A stretch of 64,000 bases of DNA from contig NZ_JFKD01000005.1 in NCBI RefSeq assembly GCF_002115725.1, forward strand, positions 173,341 through 237,340, read 5' to 3'. Position numbers and translations under genes: made by a program. A model generated the notes under the pieces. It did not search any database and was not told where the DNA came from. It was given only the letters and a program-made list of their open reading frames with translations. This document shows, one piece after another, positions 26,796 to 37,264 of the stretch; the stretch's first letter is position 1; every line of letters begins with the position of its first letter. The DNA comes from Marivita cryptomonadis (GTDB lineage Bacteria > Pseudomonadota > Alphaproteobacteria > Rhodobacterales > Rhodobacteraceae).

Positions 26796-27266
26796 ATGGG
26801 GGGTGGCGTCGTGAAATCGGGCGGAGGCGGCGGGCGCAGGCGGCGCAAGGGCCGCGCCATGCCGATGTCGGAGATTAACGTCACGCCCTTTGTTGATGTG
26901 ATGATGGTGCTATTGATCATCTTCATGGTGGCGGCTCCGTTGCTGACGGTCGGTGTGCCGGTCGAGTTGCCCAAGACTGCCGCCTCTGCCCTGCCATCCG
27001 AGACCGAAGAGCCATTGACTGTAACCATCTCTGCCGACGGGATCGTGTCTATCCAGAACACCGAAGTGCCGCGCGAAGACCTTGTCCCGCGGTTGCGGGC
27101 GATTGCGGCCGAACGCGCCGATGACCGTGTGTTCCTGCGGGCTGATGGCACCGTCACCTATGAGGTCGTGGCGCAGATCATGGGCGCGCTGAATGCCGGC
27201 GGCTTCAGTTCGATCGGGTTGGTGACGGATATCGGGGGTCCGGCGCTTGACGGGTCGGATGGCTGA
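26796..27266 (+). CDS. tolR: Tol-Pal motor protein TolR
   Basis: The 156-residue protein has a glycine/arginine-rich cytoplasmic tail (KSGGGGGRRRRKGRAMP), a single membrane helix with the proton-carrying aspartate in VTPFVDVMMVLLIIFMV, and a periplasmic domain. It begins three bases after the tolQ stop. It pairs with TolQ as the stator. Confidence 0.96.
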   Translation: MGGGVVKSGGGGGRRRRKGRAMPMSEINVTPFVDVMMVLLIIFMVAAPLLTVGVPVELPKTAASALPSETEEPLTVTISADGIVSIQNTEVPREDLVPRLRAIAAERADDRVFLRADGTVTYEVVAQIMGALNAGGFSSIGLVTDIGGPALDGSDG

Positions 27267-27274
27267 GGCGCGAC

Positions 27275-28420
27275 GTGCATACGGGCCATTATATCTCGGG
27301 AGGTGCCCATGGGATTTTGATCCTCTGGGCGCTCTTCGGCGGCATGTTCCGCAGTGACCCGCCAGATGTTCAGGTGGCCGATGTGTCGGTCATTTCCGAG
27401 GCGCAATTCGCCGCGATGATGCAGCCGCAAGCGGCACCAACGCTTGGTTCTGAGCCAACCGCGTTGCCGCAACCCGACATCGAAGAGCAGCCGCCCGAAC
27501 CGCCCGCTGCAGAGGTCCAGCCTGTCCAGACGCCGGAGCCGGTGGAACCCGAGGTGTCAGAACCTGATCCGGTGCCGCAGCCAGTAACGCCAACACCAGA
27601 GCCCGAAGTGGTCGAAACCTTGCCGCAGCCGCCTGCACCTGAACCGGTGCCAGAGGTCGACGCGCCTGAAGTGGCGCTGCGTCCGATCCCGCGACCGGCC
27701 CCGCGTGTCGCGCCCGAAGCCGTGCCGGAACCCGCACCCGAAGCAGATATAGCCCCCGACGTTCAAGAGACTGTCGAGCAGTCGGAAACCCCGGACGTGA
27801 CCGAGAGTGAGGAGCAACAGGCAACGGCACCCGAGGCGGCAGCGACCGAGATCGTAACCGAAGCCGAAGAGCCTGCGCGCGCGCCAAGCGCATCCGTGCG
27901 CCCGCAAGCCCGGCCCAACCGTCCTGCGCCAACGCCGCCGCAGACAGCCGAGGCTCCATCCGAACCTGCGTCGACGCCTCCCGCCGAGGCTGAGCCGGAA
28001 CCGCAGCAAGATACCGCCGCTGCAGATGCAACGGCATCGGCTATCGCCGACGCGCTTGAGGAGGCTTTGTCCGGAGCAAGCACCGGTACGACAAGCGGGC
28101 CTCCGCTGACGCAGGGCGAAACAGACGGTTTTCGCATCGCGGTACAGGATTGCTGGGTCGTGGATGTTGGATCGCAGGCTGCGGACGTGACAGTGACGGT
28201 TGGATTCGAAATGGATCGTTCCGGGCGCGTTGTGAGTTCAAGTCTCAGACTGCTGTCGTCGGAAGGCGGCAGCGGAACGGCCGTCGACACGGCGTTCCAA
28301 GCGGCGCGCCGCGCGATTTTGCGGTGTCAGGGCGATGGGTATAGTCTGCCGCCAGAGAAATTTGACCAGTGGAAGGCCGTCGAGATGACGTTCAACCCCG
28401 AGAGTATGAGGATCCGATGA
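27275..28420 (+). CDS. tolA: TolA-like Tol-Pal protein
   Basis: Start is GTG 27275, nine bases after the tolR stop; the only nearby ATG (27259) is out of frame. The 381-residue protein has an N-terminal membrane segment ([13 protein letters not shown]), a ~230-residue region very rich in Pro, Glu, Ala and Val that would be an extended periplasmic linker, and a C-terminal TonB/TolA-like domain ([34 protein letters not shown]) with two cysteines. It links the inner-membrane motor to TolB and Pal. It overlaps tolB by four bases. Confidence 0.93.
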   Translation: MHTGHYISGGAHGILILWALFGGMFRSDPPDVQVADVSVISEAQFAAMMQPQAAPTLGSEPTALPQPDIEEQPPEPPAAEVQPVQTPEPVEPEVSEPDPVPQPVTPTPEPEVVETLPQPPAPEPVPEVDAPEVALRPIPRPAPRVAPEAVPEPAPEADIAPDVQETVEQSETPDVTESEEQQATAPEAAATEIVTEAEEPARAPSASVRPQARPNRPAPTPPQTAEAPSEPASTPPAEAEPEPQQDTAAADATASAIADALEEALSGASTGTTSGPPLTQGETDGFRIAVQDCWVVDVGSQAADVTVTVGFEMDRSGRVVSSSLRLLSSEGGSGTAVDTAFQAARRAILRCQGDGYSLPPEKFDQWKAVEMTFNPESMRIR

Positions 28421-29742
28421 AACAGATCATCGCGTCACTGTTGGCTGTATTTCTAACGGCGGTCAGCGCGCCGAGTGTGGCTCTGGCGCAAAGCGGGCCA
28501 CTGCGCATCGAGATCACCGAAGGGGTGATTGAACCTTTGCCTTATGCCGTGCCCGATTTCGTCGCGGAGAGCGCGGGGGGGCAGCAGCTTGCACAGCAGA
28601 TTGCGCGAGTGGTGGCTGAAGACCTGACAGGAACGGGTCTTTTCCGCGAAGTCCCGCGTGAGGCGCATATCAGTCAGATCACCAGTTTTGGCAGCCCAGT
28701 GCAGTTTGCCGATTGGAAGGCGATCAATGCGCAGGCTCTGATCACCGGGGCGGTGAGTTCGGAAGGGGGCCGTGTCGTGGTCAAGTTCCGGGTGTGGGAC
28801 GTGTTCGCAGGCACCGAGCTGGGGCAGGGCATGCAGTTCGCAGGCACAGCAGATGGCTGGCGCCGGATGGCGCATAAGGTGGCGGACCAAGTCTACAGCC
28901 GGATTACTGGCGAGTCGGGTTATTTCGACAGTCGTGTAGTATTCGTGTCGGAAAGCGGTCCAAAGGACCAGCGCGCCAAGCGTTTGGCGGTGATGGATTA
29001 CGACGGCGCGAATGTGCAATACCTGACGGGTGGCAACGCGCTTGTTCTTGCGCCGCGCTTTTCGGAGGACGGTCAGAGGGTGCTTTATACCAGCTACGAA
29101 ACCGGAATGCCGCGCGTTCATGTGCTTGAGGTTGGAACAGTGCAAAGCCGCATCCTGCAAGGCCAAGACGGTGTCATGAGCTTTGCGCCGCGTTTTGCGC
29201 CGAATGGACAGACGGTGGTCTATTCGCTGACGCAAGGATCGAATACAGACATATGGGCCATGGATATCGCCAGTGGTGGCTCGCGCCAGTTGACCAGCGC
29301 GCCGTCGATTGAAACCGCGCCGAGCTATTCCCCCGATGGCAGTCAAATCGTGTTCGAAAGCGACCGGTCGGGCACGCAGCAATTGTATGTCATGTCTGCC
29401 TCTGGTGGCGAGGCGCGGCGGATCAGCTTTGGCCAAGGCCGATATTCAACACCGGTGTGGTCACCACGTGGCGACATGATTGCCTTTACCAAGCAGAACG
29501 CGGGTCGTTTTCATATCGGCGTGATGCGCACGGATGGCTCTGAAGAGCGCCTGTTGACGGCTTCTTTTCTGGATGAAGGTCCGACTTGGGCTCCAAATGG
29601 GCGCGTGATCATGTTTGCGCGAGAAACACAGGGCGCACAGGGGTCATCGTCGCTTTATACAGTCGATATCTCGGGTCGAAATCTCAAGCGGGTACGTACT
29701 CCCGAAGGCGCGTCAGACCCAAGCTGGGGGCCGCTGCAATGA
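28417..29742 (+). CDS. tolB: Tol-Pal translocation protein TolB
   Basis: ATG 28417 overlaps the tolA stop. The 441 residues start with a signal peptide (cleavage near SVALAQ-SG), then the N-terminal domain and a beta-propeller visible as repeated '[17 protein letters not shown]', '[10 protein letters not shown]', '[21 protein letters not shown]' blades. TolB is periplasmic and is handed between TolA and Pal. Confidence 0.97.
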   Translation: MKQIIASLLAVFLTAVSAPSVALAQSGPLRIEITEGVIEPLPYAVPDFVAESAGGQQLAQQIARVVAEDLTGTGLFREVPREAHISQITSFGSPVQFADWKAINAQALITGAVSSEGGRVVVKFRVWDVFAGTELGQGMQFAGTADGWRRMAHKVADQVYSRITGESGYFDSRVVFVSESGPKDQRAKRLAVMDYDGANVQYLTGGNALVLAPRFSEDGQRVLYTSYETGMPRVHVLEVGTVQSRILQGQDGVMSFAPRFAPNGQTVVYSLTQGSNTDIWAMDIASGGSRQLTSAPSIETAPSYSPDGSQIVFESDRSGTQQLYVMSASGGEARRISFGQGRYSTPVWSPRGDMIAFTKQNAGRFHIGVMRTDGSEERLLTASFLDEGPTWAPNGRVIMFARETQGAQGSSSLYTVDISGRNLKRVRTPEGASDPSWGPLQ

Positions 29743-29877
29743 ACGAGAAGATGGCATCAGACCTTCCTAAGCAGACATCAGAATTTTCATGTGAGAATTT
29801 TGAGACACGGCAGATGGCTAGGCGCAGCGATGCGGCTGTGATAGTTTCCGACAAAACATAAAAGAGCAGGATCTCCC

Positions 29878-30396
29878 ATGCGACTTACCGCCAAACTCAC
29901 GATGCTGATGGCCGTTCTGGCCGTATCGGCCTGTACCAATGCCAACCGCTTTGACAATGACGCCGTCGATCTGAACGCTGCCACGGGCAGCGCCGGCGGC
30001 ATCCTTCCGGGCAGTGCCAGCGATCCCAGGTCGCCTGCCTATTTCCAACAGACAGTTGGGGATCGGGTTCTTTTTGCGGTCGACCAGTCGACGCTCAGCC
30101 CAGAAGCGCGTGCAACGCTGGACGGTCAAGTTCAGTGGCTGCTGACAAATTCCGATTATAACGCCGTGATCGAAGGTCATGCCGATGAGCAGGGCACACG
30201 CGCCTACAACCTTGCCTTGGGCGCGCGACGGGCGAATTCAGTCATGGAGTATCTTGTCGCGCAGGGTATTCCGACCAACCGTCTGCGCTTTGTCAGCTAC
30301 GGCAAGGAACGTCCGATTGAAATCTGCTCGGAAGAGTCGTGCTATGCCAAGAACCGGCGGGCTGTGACAATCATTTCCGCTGGATTGACTGGCTGA
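29878..30396 (+). CDS. pal: Peptidoglycan-associated lipoprotein Pal
   Basis: The 172-residue protein has a lipoprotein signal with the lipobox ending LAVSAC (Cys 19) and a C-terminal OmpA-like domain (VIEGHADEQGTRAYNLALGARRA) that binds peptidoglycan meso-diaminopimelate. A disulfide-capable CSEESC pair lies near the C-terminus. A 135-bp spacer separates it from tolB, so pal may have its own promoter. It anchors the outer membrane to the wall. Confidence 0.97.
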   Translation: MRLTAKLTMLMAVLAVSACTNANRFDNDAVDLNAATGSAGGILPGSASDPRSPAYFQQTVGDRVLFAVDQSTLSPEARATLDGQVQWLLTNSDYNAVIEGHADEQGTRAYNLALGARRANSVMEYLVAQGIPTNRLRFVSYGKERPIEICSEESCYAKNRRAVTIISAGLTG

Positions 30397-30407
30397 CGGA
30401 GACTGCG

Positions 30408-31229
30408 ATGCGTTTGGGTGGGGTTCTTCTGAGTTGTGTTTTGGCGCTTGCTCCATTTGCTGGGCAAGCGCAGGAAACACTTGCGGATATCCGGCAGGAC
30501 ATGTCGGTGCTGTTCGTCGAGATCCAAAAGCTCAAACGCGAGCTGAGCACCAGTGGTGGCACTTCGGTGGCACTGCCATCCGGCGCCCTGGATCGCATCA
30601 ACGCAATCGAGAGCGAACTGCAACGTCTGACAGCCAAGACTGAAGAGCTTGAGTTTCGCGTCGGCCGCGTTGCCGAGGATGGCGCGCGGCGGCTGGGCGA
30701 TTTGGAGTTTCGCCTCTGCGAAATGGAGACCGGTTGCGACATTGGCAGCCTGGGGCAAGTTCCTACTTTGGGCGGTGCGTCTGACACGCCGTCCGCGCCG
30801 ACCGCACCCGTTGCAAACCCGCAGACTGGAGGAACACAACTGGCTGTTGGCGAAGAAACAGACTTTCGGCGAGCCGGGGAGGCGCTCGCCAGCGGTGACT
30901 TTCAATCCGCCGCTGACCAGTTTGCGGCCTTTCGCCAGACCTATCCGGGCGGACCGCTAGAAGCGCAGGCGCTGGTTGCAGAAGGACGCTCCCTTGAGGG
31001 GTTGGGCAATACCCGCGATGCGGCGCGCAGATATCTGGACGCGTATGCAGGGTATCCAGACGATGCGGCAGGGCCCGAAGCTTTGTGGCGGCTCGGGGCT
31101 GCTTTGGGGGCGCTTGGCAATCTGGCCGAGGCCTGTGTGACCTTGAACGAGGTGTCCGGGCGATATCCCGGGAGCAGCGATGCCATCGCTCAGGCGGAGG
31201 CGGCAAAAGCCCGGTACAATTGCCAGTGA
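30408..31229 (+). CDS. cpoB: Cell-division coordinator CpoB (YbgF)
   Basis: ATG 30408 gives 273 residues: signal peptide (ALAPFAGQAQ), an N-terminal coiled coil (VEIQKLKREL, then INAIESELQRLTAKTEELE), a proline/threonine linker and C-terminal TPR-type repeats (GDFQSAADQFAAFRQTYP and related). CpoB couples Tol function with peptidoglycan synthesis in the periplasm. A GTGA overlap joins it to tilS. Confidence 0.93.
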   Translation: MRLGGVLLSCVLALAPFAGQAQETLADIRQDMSVLFVEIQKLKRELSTSGGTSVALPSGALDRINAIESELQRLTAKTEELEFRVGRVAEDGARRLGDLEFRLCEMETGCDIGSLGQVPTLGGASDTPSAPTAPVANPQTGGTQLAVGEETDFRRAGEALASGDFQSAADQFAAFRQTYPGGPLEAQALVAEGRSLEGLGNTRDAARRYLDAYAGYPDDAAGPEALWRLGAALGALGNLAEACVTLNEVSGRYPGSSDAIAQAEAAKARYNCQ

Positions 31230-32575
31230 CCGATGCACCGCTGTCGCAGCGGTTTGCCGATGCCATGGGCCAGCTGCTTGGCCCTGATTTCCCCACTGAT
31301 CTCGGCTTGGCCATCTCTGGCGGAGGCGACAGCATGGCGATGCTTTACCTCACCCACAATTGGACCCGCGAATACGGTGTTCGACTATGGGGGGTCACTG
31401 TTGACCACGGTTTGCGGGCAGAAAGTGCCGCAGAAGCCGCCATGGTGGCAGAGGAATGTGCGGCTTTGGGCTGGCCACACGCGACACTGCGTTGGCACTG
31501 GGATGGATCGGGTAATGTACAGGATGCCGCGCGGCGTGCTCGCTTGGCTTTGATCGACCGGTGGCGCGGGAACGTGCGGCACGTTCTGTTTGCTCACACC
31601 CACGATGATCAGGCTGAAACGGTATTGATGCGTTTGGCGCGCGGGTCGGGCGTTGACGGGTTGGCTGGGATGCGCGCGGCGCGGGAAATAGCACCGCACG
31701 CGCGCAGCGTTCCGGACCTGACGTCACAGGATATGACCGGCGATGCGCCACCGCGCAATGAGGTACAGCCGGGGTATCAGGTGCTGCGCCCCTGTCTCGA
31801 TCTGGGACGGGCAGAACTGAGGCATTACCTGACTGTGCTCAAAGGGCGTTGGGTCGATGACCCAAGCAATGAGAACACCGATTTCGAGCGCGTGCGCATT
31901 CGCAAGTTCTTAGCACGTTTGCAGCAAGAAGGCTTTGCGACAGGTGTGCTGTCAGATACCGCGCGCCGCATGGCCCGAGCGCGTGACGGTTTGGCGGCCC
32001 GTTTGGTCGAGGCGGTGCGATTGCTGTGCTCGGATGCACCACTGGGGCAGGTGATTGTTGATCGCGATGGCTTTGCCGCGCTTGACGATGAGACACGCTT
32101 GCGGTTGCTGACTGCCGCGTTGAGGTATGTCTCGGGTTCTGAATATCGGCCCCGCGCTGCGTCAAGCGAGGCTTTGTTGCAGCAGATTCTGTCTGGCGGC
32201 GGCGGAACGCTACATGGTGCAGAAGTGCTCGTGGAGAAGGCAAACCTCCGGATCCTGCGCGAGGCTGCCGCTGTTTCGGGTGATGTCGCCCCGTTGGGAG
32301 GCCTTTGGGATAACCAGTGGCATCTGGAAGGTTCCATTGAACCTCTGCCCGAGACTGCGGTGGTTCGTGCTTTAGGCGAAGATGGATGGTGTCAGATCGA
32401 AGACAGATCCGGTTTGACGGTGCCGTTTCGCGGGGCTCTTTCGGCGCCTTCGGTTTGGTTGGGGTCAACGCTCTTGGCCTGTCCCGTTCTTGGGATTGGG
32501 CCTGACACGTGCGTCAGTCGACATGTGCTTGGGCGGCCCGACACCGGTTTTGAGGCATTTTGTCTTTCGCATTGA
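31226..32575 (+). CDS. tilS: tRNA(Ile)-lysidine synthetase TilS
   Basis: GTG 31226 overlaps the cpoB stop (GTGA) and gives 449 residues; an upstream in-frame frame lies wholly inside cpoB. The PP-loop SGGGDS is at 31-36, with AHTHDDQAETVLMRLARGSG downstream, both diagnostic. The enzyme attaches lysine to C34 of the AUA-reading tRNA-Ile and is essential for decoding. It is the last gene before ftsH, as in many alphaproteobacteria. Confidence 0.95.
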   Translation: MTDAPLSQRFADAMGQLLGPDFPTDLGLAISGGGDSMAMLYLTHNWTREYGVRLWGVTVDHGLRAESAAEAAMVAEECAALGWPHATLRWHWDGSGNVQDAARRARLALIDRWRGNVRHVLFAHTHDDQAETVLMRLARGSGVDGLAGMRAAREIAPHARSVPDLTSQDMTGDAPPRNEVQPGYQVLRPCLDLGRAELRHYLTVLKGRWVDDPSNENTDFERVRIRKFLARLQQEGFATGVLSDTARRMARARDGLAARLVEAVRLLCSDAPLGQVIVDRDGFAALDDETRLRLLTAALRYVSGSEYRPRAASSEALLQQILSGGGGTLHGAEVLVEKANLRILREAAAVSGDVAPLGGLWDNQWHLEGSIEPLPETAVVRALGEDGWCQIEDRSGLTVPFRGALSAPSVWLGSTLLACPVLGIGPDTCVSRHVLGRPDTGFEAFCLSH

Positions 32576-32599
32576 ACCCGGGCTACGCATGTCTATGTT
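32572..32599 (+). promoter_or_regulatory. Candidate ftsH promoter
   Basis: TTGAAC at 32572-32577 and TATGTT at 32594-32599, spaced 16 bases, overlap the tilS stop and lie 55 bases before the ftsH start. The same bases also read TTG-N18-CTATGT, close to the alphaproteobacterial heat-shock (RpoH) promoter pattern, which would suit a protease gene. No start-site data. Confidence 0.4.
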
Positions 32600-32653
32600 A
32601 AGGGGCAAGAGACGCGGGCCGTCCCGCCCCTGTCAATTTCAGGAGAATTTTCC

Positions 32654-34573
32654 TTGGGCAACGCACGTAATATCGCCTTTTGGGTCGTCCTATTCCTGCT
32701 GATCCTTGCTCTTTTCAACATCTTCTCTGGTGGTGGAAACACCTTGCAGAGTCGCGAAATCAGCTATTCCGATTTCGTTTCGGCAGTTGAGAATGATACG
32801 GTCAGCTCGGTCACGCTGGATGGCGAACAGCTTCGCTTCCGCAGCACTGACGGGTCAGACTACATCGCGATCAAACCGGAAGACGCGACAGTGACCGATC
32901 TTTTGATCGACAACAACGTCCCGATCCGGGCTGAGCAACAGCAACAATCCGGCTTCCAGTCCTTCTTGCTGAGTTTGCTTCCCTTCCTGCTGCTTATCGG
33001 TGTGTGGATCTACTTCATGAACCGGATGCAAGGTGGCGGCAAAGGTGGCGCGATGGGCTTTGGCAAGTCCAAGGCCAAGCTGCTCACCGAGAAGCATGGT
33101 CGTGTGACCTTTGACGATGTGGCAGGGATCGACGAAGCCAAGGAGGAACTTGGTGAGATCGTAGAGTTCTTGCGCAACCCGCAGAAATTTTCTCGCCTTG
33201 GCGGTAAAATTCCCAAGGGCGCTCTGCTTGTCGGACCTCCCGGAACGGGTAAGACGCTGCTTGCGCGTGCAATCGCGGGCGAAGCGGGCGTACCGTTCTT
33301 CACCATCTCTGGTTCAGACTTTGTGGAAATGTTTGTCGGTGTCGGTGCAAGCCGCGTCCGTGACATGTTCGAACAAGCCAAGAAAAACGCGCCTTGCATC
33401 GTGTTCATCGACGAAATCGATGCTGTGGGCCGTGCCCGAGGTGCTGGCTATGGCGGTGGCAATGATGAACGTGAACAGACCCTGAACCAGCTTCTGGTCG
33501 AAATGGATGGGTTCGAGGCGAATGAAGGTGTGATCATCGTTGCGGCGACCAACCGTCGTGACGTGCTTGACCCCGCCCTTCTGCGTCCGGGCCGTTTTGA
33601 CCGTCAGGTCACGGTGCCTAACCCTGACATCAAAGGCCGCGAGAAAATCCTCGGCGTGCATGCGCGGAAGACACCGCTTGGTCCGGATGTGGACCTGCGT
33701 ATCATCGCGCGCGGCACACCCGGTTTCTCGGGTGCTGATCTGGCCAACCTCGTGAACGAAGCAGCCCTGATGGCGGCACGTGTCGGACGTCGTTTTGTGA
33801 CGATGGAAGATTTCGAGAACGCCAAGGATAAGGTCATGATGGGAGCGGAGCGCCGTTCTATGGTGCTGACACCGGACCAGAAAGAGAAAACTGCCTATCA
33901 CGAAGCGGGCCATGCCGTTGTCGGGTTGGCGTTGCCTCAGTGTGATCCGGTCTACAAAGCCACGATCATCCCGCGCGGTGGCGCATTGGGTATGGTGGTG
34001 TCGTTGCCGGAAATCGACCGTCTGAACTGGCACAAATCCGAGTGCGAGGAAAAGCTGGCCATGACAATGGCAGGCAAGGCAGCTGAGATCATCAAATACG
34101 GCCCCGAGAACGTGTCGAACGGACCCGCGGGTGACATCCAGCAAGCGTCGGCTTTGGCGCGCGCGATGGTGCTTCAGTGGGGCATGTCGGACAAGGTAGG
34201 CAATATCGACTACCGCGAAGCCGCCGAAGGCTATAGCGGCAACACGGCTGGCTTCTCGGTTTCGGCGAATACGAAAGAGATGATCGAACAAGAGGTCAAA
34301 CGCTTTATTCAGGATGCGTACGATCGTGCCTTTGCCATCCTTACAGAGCGTAAGGATGAGTGGGATCGACTGGCGCAGGGCTTGCTGGAATACGAAACGC
34401 TGACCGGTGAAGAAATCAAACGCGTCATGCGGGGCGAGTCGCCGCATTCAGGCGATGGTGATGCGTCGGGTGGTGCACCTGAAACGCCCAGCATTACCGC
34501 GATTCCCAAAACCAAACCAAAGTCGAAAGCTCGTAAGGATGATGGCGATCTGGAGCCGGAACCCACAGTCTGA
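32654..34573 (+). CDS. ftsH: ATP-dependent zinc metalloprotease FtsH
   Basis: The start is TTG 32654, placed eight bases after AGGAG, giving the normal N-terminus [14 protein letters not shown]. The 639-residue protein has two membrane helices around residues 5-22 and 100-118, an AAA domain with Walker A GPPGTGKT (194-201) and Walker [13 protein letters not shown], and the zinc-protease motif HEAGH at 416-420. It degrades membrane and regulatory proteins as a hexamer facing the cytoplasm. A terminator follows. Confidence 0.98.
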   Translation: MGNARNIAFWVVLFLLILALFNIFSGGGNTLQSREISYSDFVSAVENDTVSSVTLDGEQLRFRSTDGSDYIAIKPEDATVTDLLIDNNVPIRAEQQQQSGFQSFLLSLLPFLLLIGVWIYFMNRMQGGGKGGAMGFGKSKAKLLTEKHGRVTFDDVAGIDEAKEELGEIVEFLRNPQKFSRLGGKIPKGALLVGPPGTGKTLLARAIAGEAGVPFFTISGSDFVEMFVGVGASRVRDMFEQAKKNAPCIVFIDEIDAVGRARGAGYGGGNDEREQTLNQLLVEMDGFEANEGVIIVAATNRRDVLDPALLRPGRFDRQVTVPNPDIKGREKILGVHARKTPLGPDVDLRIIARGTPGFSGADLANLVNEAALMAARVGRRFVTMEDFENAKDKVMMGAERRSMVLTPDQKEKTAYHEAGHAVVGLALPQCDPVYKATIIPRGGALGMVVSLPEIDRLNWHKSECEEKLAMTMAGKAAEIIKYGPENVSNGPAGDIQQASALARAMVLQWGMSDKVGNIDYREAAEGYSGNTAGFSVSANTKEMIEQEVKRFIQDAYDRAFAILTERKDEWDRLAQGLLEYETLTGEEIKRVMRGESPHSGDGDASGGAPETPSITAIPKTKPKSKARKDDGDLEPEPTV

Positions 34574-34594
34574 TCGACAAAAGTTCGACATTTG

Positions 34595-34626
34595 AAACCC
34601 CGGCGTCCGCGTGGCGCCGGGGTTTT
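34595..34626 (+). terminator. Rho-independent terminator after ftsH
   Basis: AAACCCCGGCG (34595-34605) pairs with CGCCGGGGTTT (34615-34625) around a nine-base loop and ends in a T-run, 22 bases after the ftsH stop. Confidence 0.9.
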
Positions 34627-34707
34627 GTTTTCTGCATGTGCACCTTTCGGGTTGTTCTTTTGGGTAGAGCAGGGTCTCTAGCTGCCAACTGAACCGGAGG
34701 TGATCCC

Positions 34708-35316
34708 ATGCCAGCATTGAAACCTACCGAATTCATGGCGGAGATCCGTTGGATTGGCCGTGTGCCCGTGCAAGGGGAGAGCATTCTGTCCGCGCAGACG
34801 GACCGTTTGGAGCTGGGCTTTGACGGCCCGGAGGGTGAGCGGCATTCCGGGCGCACGCGACCATCCTGCAGCCGTGTCACAACTCAGTATCCCCGAGGCA
34901 CCGAGATTTCGAATGTGCGGCAATTGTCGGTTCTGTCGGCGGAAGACCTGACCGCCATTGCAATGGAAATGGGATTAGAGGCGATTGATCCCGTCTGGCT
35001 GGGTGCGTCGCTCGTGATAAAGGGAATTCCGGACTTCACCCTCGTCCCACCGTCGTCGCGCCTGCAGGGGCCGGACGGGGTCACTCTGATCATCGACATG
35101 GAAAACCGACCATGCCATCTTCCGGCCCGCGAGATCGAGGCGCTGCATCCCGGCAAGGGAAAGGCATTCAAGGCTGCGGCGCAGAATCGCCGAGGTGTGA
35201 CCGCGTGGGTCGAACGACCTGGAATGCTGGTTTTGGGGCAAAATTTACGCCTGCACGTGCCGGATCAACCGGTCTGGCCGCATCTGGACAAGGCCCGCGC
35301 GTCACTGAAACGCTGA
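34708..35316 (+). CDS. MOSC-domain protein
   Basis: The 202-residue protein matches a MOSC domain: an early GLD/GEGxH-like segment (FDGPEGERHSGRTRP), NVRQLSVLSAEDL, a VWLGASLVIKGIPDF core and the C-terminal MENRPC with NRRGVTAWVERPG. MOSC domains bind molybdenum cofactor or use pyridoxal-type sulfur chemistry; the conserved cysteine is in MENRPC. Its partner is not evident. It has GGAGG upstream and stands between ftsH and fhs. Confidence 0.85.
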   Translation: MPALKPTEFMAEIRWIGRVPVQGESILSAQTDRLELGFDGPEGERHSGRTRPSCSRVTTQYPRGTEISNVRQLSVLSAEDLTAIAMEMGLEAIDPVWLGASLVIKGIPDFTLVPPSSRLQGPDGVTLIIDMENRPCHLPAREIEALHPGKGKAFKAAAQNRRGVTAWVERPGMLVLGQNLRLHVPDQPVWPHLDKARASLKR

Positions 35317-35452
35317 GATGTTTCCGATTGGCGACGCCGCGGTGTCAATCCCGCCGCAGTTTTGCCGGGAAGTGTCGGTTTCACCGTGCCATGGCTCTGG
35401 TGCACAAAGGTATGCGTTGGGCAAATGACGTTCCGAACAGGGGAGCCCTTTC

Positions 35453-37129
35453 ATGTCGTACAAATCGGATATCGAGATCGCCCGCGAGGCGCAGAAGCGC
35501 CCCATCATGGAGATCGGTGAGAAAATTGGGATTGGGTCGGACGACCTGCTGCCCTATGGCCACGACAAGGCCAAGGTCAGCCAGTCCTTCATCAATTCGG
35601 TGCAGGACCGCCCAAATGGCAAGCTGATCCTTGTCACTGCGATCAACCCGACACCTGCGGGTGAAGGCAAGACCACAACAACGGTTGGTCTTGGGGATGG
35701 TCTGAACCACATTGGCAAGAAAGCCATGATCTGCATTCGTGAAGCCTCGCTTGGGCCGAACTTCGGCATGAAGGGCGGGGCTGCTGGTGGCGGCTATGCG
35801 CAGGTGGTTCCGATGGAGGACATGAACCTGCACTTCACTGGCGACTTCCACGCCATCACCAGTGCGCACAGTCTGCTGTCGGCGATGCTCGACAACCATA
35901 TCTACTGGGGCAACGAGCAGGATATTGACACCCGCCGCGTTGTCTGGCGTCGTGTTGTCGACATGAACGACCGGGCGTTGCGGCAGATCACCTGCTCGCT
36001 GGGCGGTGTGGCAAACGGTTTCCCGCGTGAGGCGGGGTTCGATATCACCGTGGCGTCGGAAGTCATGGCGATCCTGTGTCTGGCAAATGATCTGAAGGAT
36101 TTGGAAAAGCGTCTGGGCGACATGATCGTGGCCTACCGGCGTGATCGCAGCCCGGTGTTCTGCCGTGACATCAAAGCTGCAGGCGCGATGACGGTGCTGC
36201 TCAAGGACGCGATGCAGCCGAACCTTGTGCAGACGCTCGAGAACAACCCGGCCTTTGTGCATGGCGGCCCGTTCGCCAACATCGCCCATGGCTGCAATTC
36301 GGTGATCGCAACGACAACGGCGCTTAAGCTGGCGGATTACGTGGTCACCGAAGCCGGATTCGGGGCTGATCTGGGCGCCGAGAAGTTCATGAATATCAAG
36401 TGCCGCAAGGCAGGCATTGCGCCGTCGGTGGTGGTTTGCGTGGCCACAGTTCGCGCGATGAAGATGAATGGCGGCGTGGCCAAAGCCGATCTGGGGGCCG
36501 AGAACGTTGAAGCAGTCAAGAAGGGCTGCCCGAACCTGGGCCGTCACATCGAGAACCTCAAATCCTTCGGCGTGCCGGTGGTTGTGGCGATCAACCACTT
36601 CGTGACCGACACCGATGCCGAAGTGGAGGCGATCAAGGCCTATGTCAGTGAGCATGGCGCCGAGGCGGTTCTGTCGCGTCATTGGGAACTGGGGTCCGAA
36701 GGTTCTGCCGATCTGGCGCGTAAAGTCGCCGAGGTGGCAGATGCGGGGCAGGCGAACTTTGCACCCATCTACCCCGACGAGATGTCGCTGGCCGACAAGA
36801 TCCAGACCATCGCAAAGCGAATTTACCGTGCGGATGAGGCGCTGATGGATCAGAAGATCCGCGACCAGCTCAAGCTTTGGGAAGATCAGGGCTACGGCCA
36901 TTTGCCCGTCTGCATGGCTAAGACACAGTATTCCTTCACAACCGACCCGAACCGGCGCGGTGCGCCGACCGGCCATTCGGTGCCGGTGCGCGAAGTGCGC
37001 CTTTCGGCCGGTGCGGGGTTCGTCGTGGTGGTCTGCGGTGAGATCATGACCATGCCGGGCCTGCCGCGCGTGCCATCAGCGGAGAACATCCACCTGAACG
37101 ATGCAGGCCAGATCGAAGGGCTGTTTTAA
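35453..37129 (+). CDS. fhs: Formate-tetrahydrofolate ligase
   Basis: The 558-residue protein has the family's nucleotide-binding loop [46 protein letters not shown], and the C-terminal [22 protein letters not shown]. It makes 10-formyl-THF from formate, THF and ATP. With folD 135 bp downstream it forms a one-carbon branch joining formate to methylene-THF; roseobacters use this to handle formate from C1 and methylated compounds. A large hairpin follows it. Confidence 0.98.
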   Translation: MSYKSDIEIAREAQKRPIMEIGEKIGIGSDDLLPYGHDKAKVSQSFINSVQDRPNGKLILVTAINPTPAGEGKTTTTVGLGDGLNHIGKKAMICIREASLGPNFGMKGGAAGGGYAQVVPMEDMNLHFTGDFHAITSAHSLLSAMLDNHIYWGNEQDIDTRRVVWRRVVDMNDRALRQITCSLGGVANGFPREAGFDITVASEVMAILCLANDLKDLEKRLGDMIVAYRRDRSPVFCRDIKAAGAMTVLLKDAMQPNLVQTLENNPAFVHGGPFANIAHGCNSVIATTTALKLADYVVTEAGFGADLGAEKFMNIKCRKAGIAPSVVVCVATVRAMKMNGGVAKADLGAENVEAVKKGCPNLGRHIENLKSFGVPVVVAINHFVTDTDAEVEAIKAYVSEHGAEAVLSRHWELGSEGSADLARKVAEVADAGQANFAPIYPDEMSLADKIQTIAKRIYRADEALMDQKIRDQLKLWEDQGYGHLPVCMAKTQYSFTTDPNRRGAPTGHSVPVREVRLSAGAGFVVVVCGEIMTMPGLPRVPSAENIHLNDAGQIEGLF

Positions 37130-37132
37130 ACT

Positions 37133-37179
37133 GATGGCGGGTGGGCTCTCGGGCTTTGCCCATCGCCCCACCCGCCATC
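37133..37179 (+). terminator. Large perfect hairpin between fhs and folD
   Basis: GATGGCGGGTGGG (37133-37145) is matched perfectly by CCCACCCGCCATC (37167-37179) around a 21-base loop, three bases after the fhs stop. No T-run follows, so it may be a transcript-stabilising or attenuating hairpin rather than a full terminator. Confidence 0.55.
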
Positions 37180-37229
37180 CCGCAAGGCGCATCTGACGGC
37201 CGCCTGTTTGCGGATGGGTTCAGGCGGGT

Positions 37230-37253
37230 TTGCATATTTGGAAAAAGAAGAAG
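37230..37253 (+). repeat. 24-bp repeat, copy 2 (upstream of folD)
   Basis: Identical over 24 bases to 24908-24931. This copy ends 11 bases before the folD start and runs straight into a GAAGGA ribosome-binding sequence. The A-rich, GAAGAA-containing end probably forms part of the translation-initiation region. Confidence 0.85.
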
Positions 37254-37264
37254 AAGGACAGACC

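Noticed and set aside
29739..29861. 40-codon frame overlapping the tolB stop (ATGA) before pal
   Set aside because: Tempting coupling, but the peptide has no recognisable feature, and the spacer more likely holds the pal leader and promoter. Conservation could rescue it.
35317..35452. Possible folate riboswitch upstream of fhs
   Set aside because: No recognisable tetrahydrofolate-riboswitch core and no strong paired structure in the 136-bp spacer.
35381..36976. 531-codon minus-strand frame opposite fhs
   Set aside because: Antisense shadow of fhs; translation has no recognisable domain and fhs is unambiguous.
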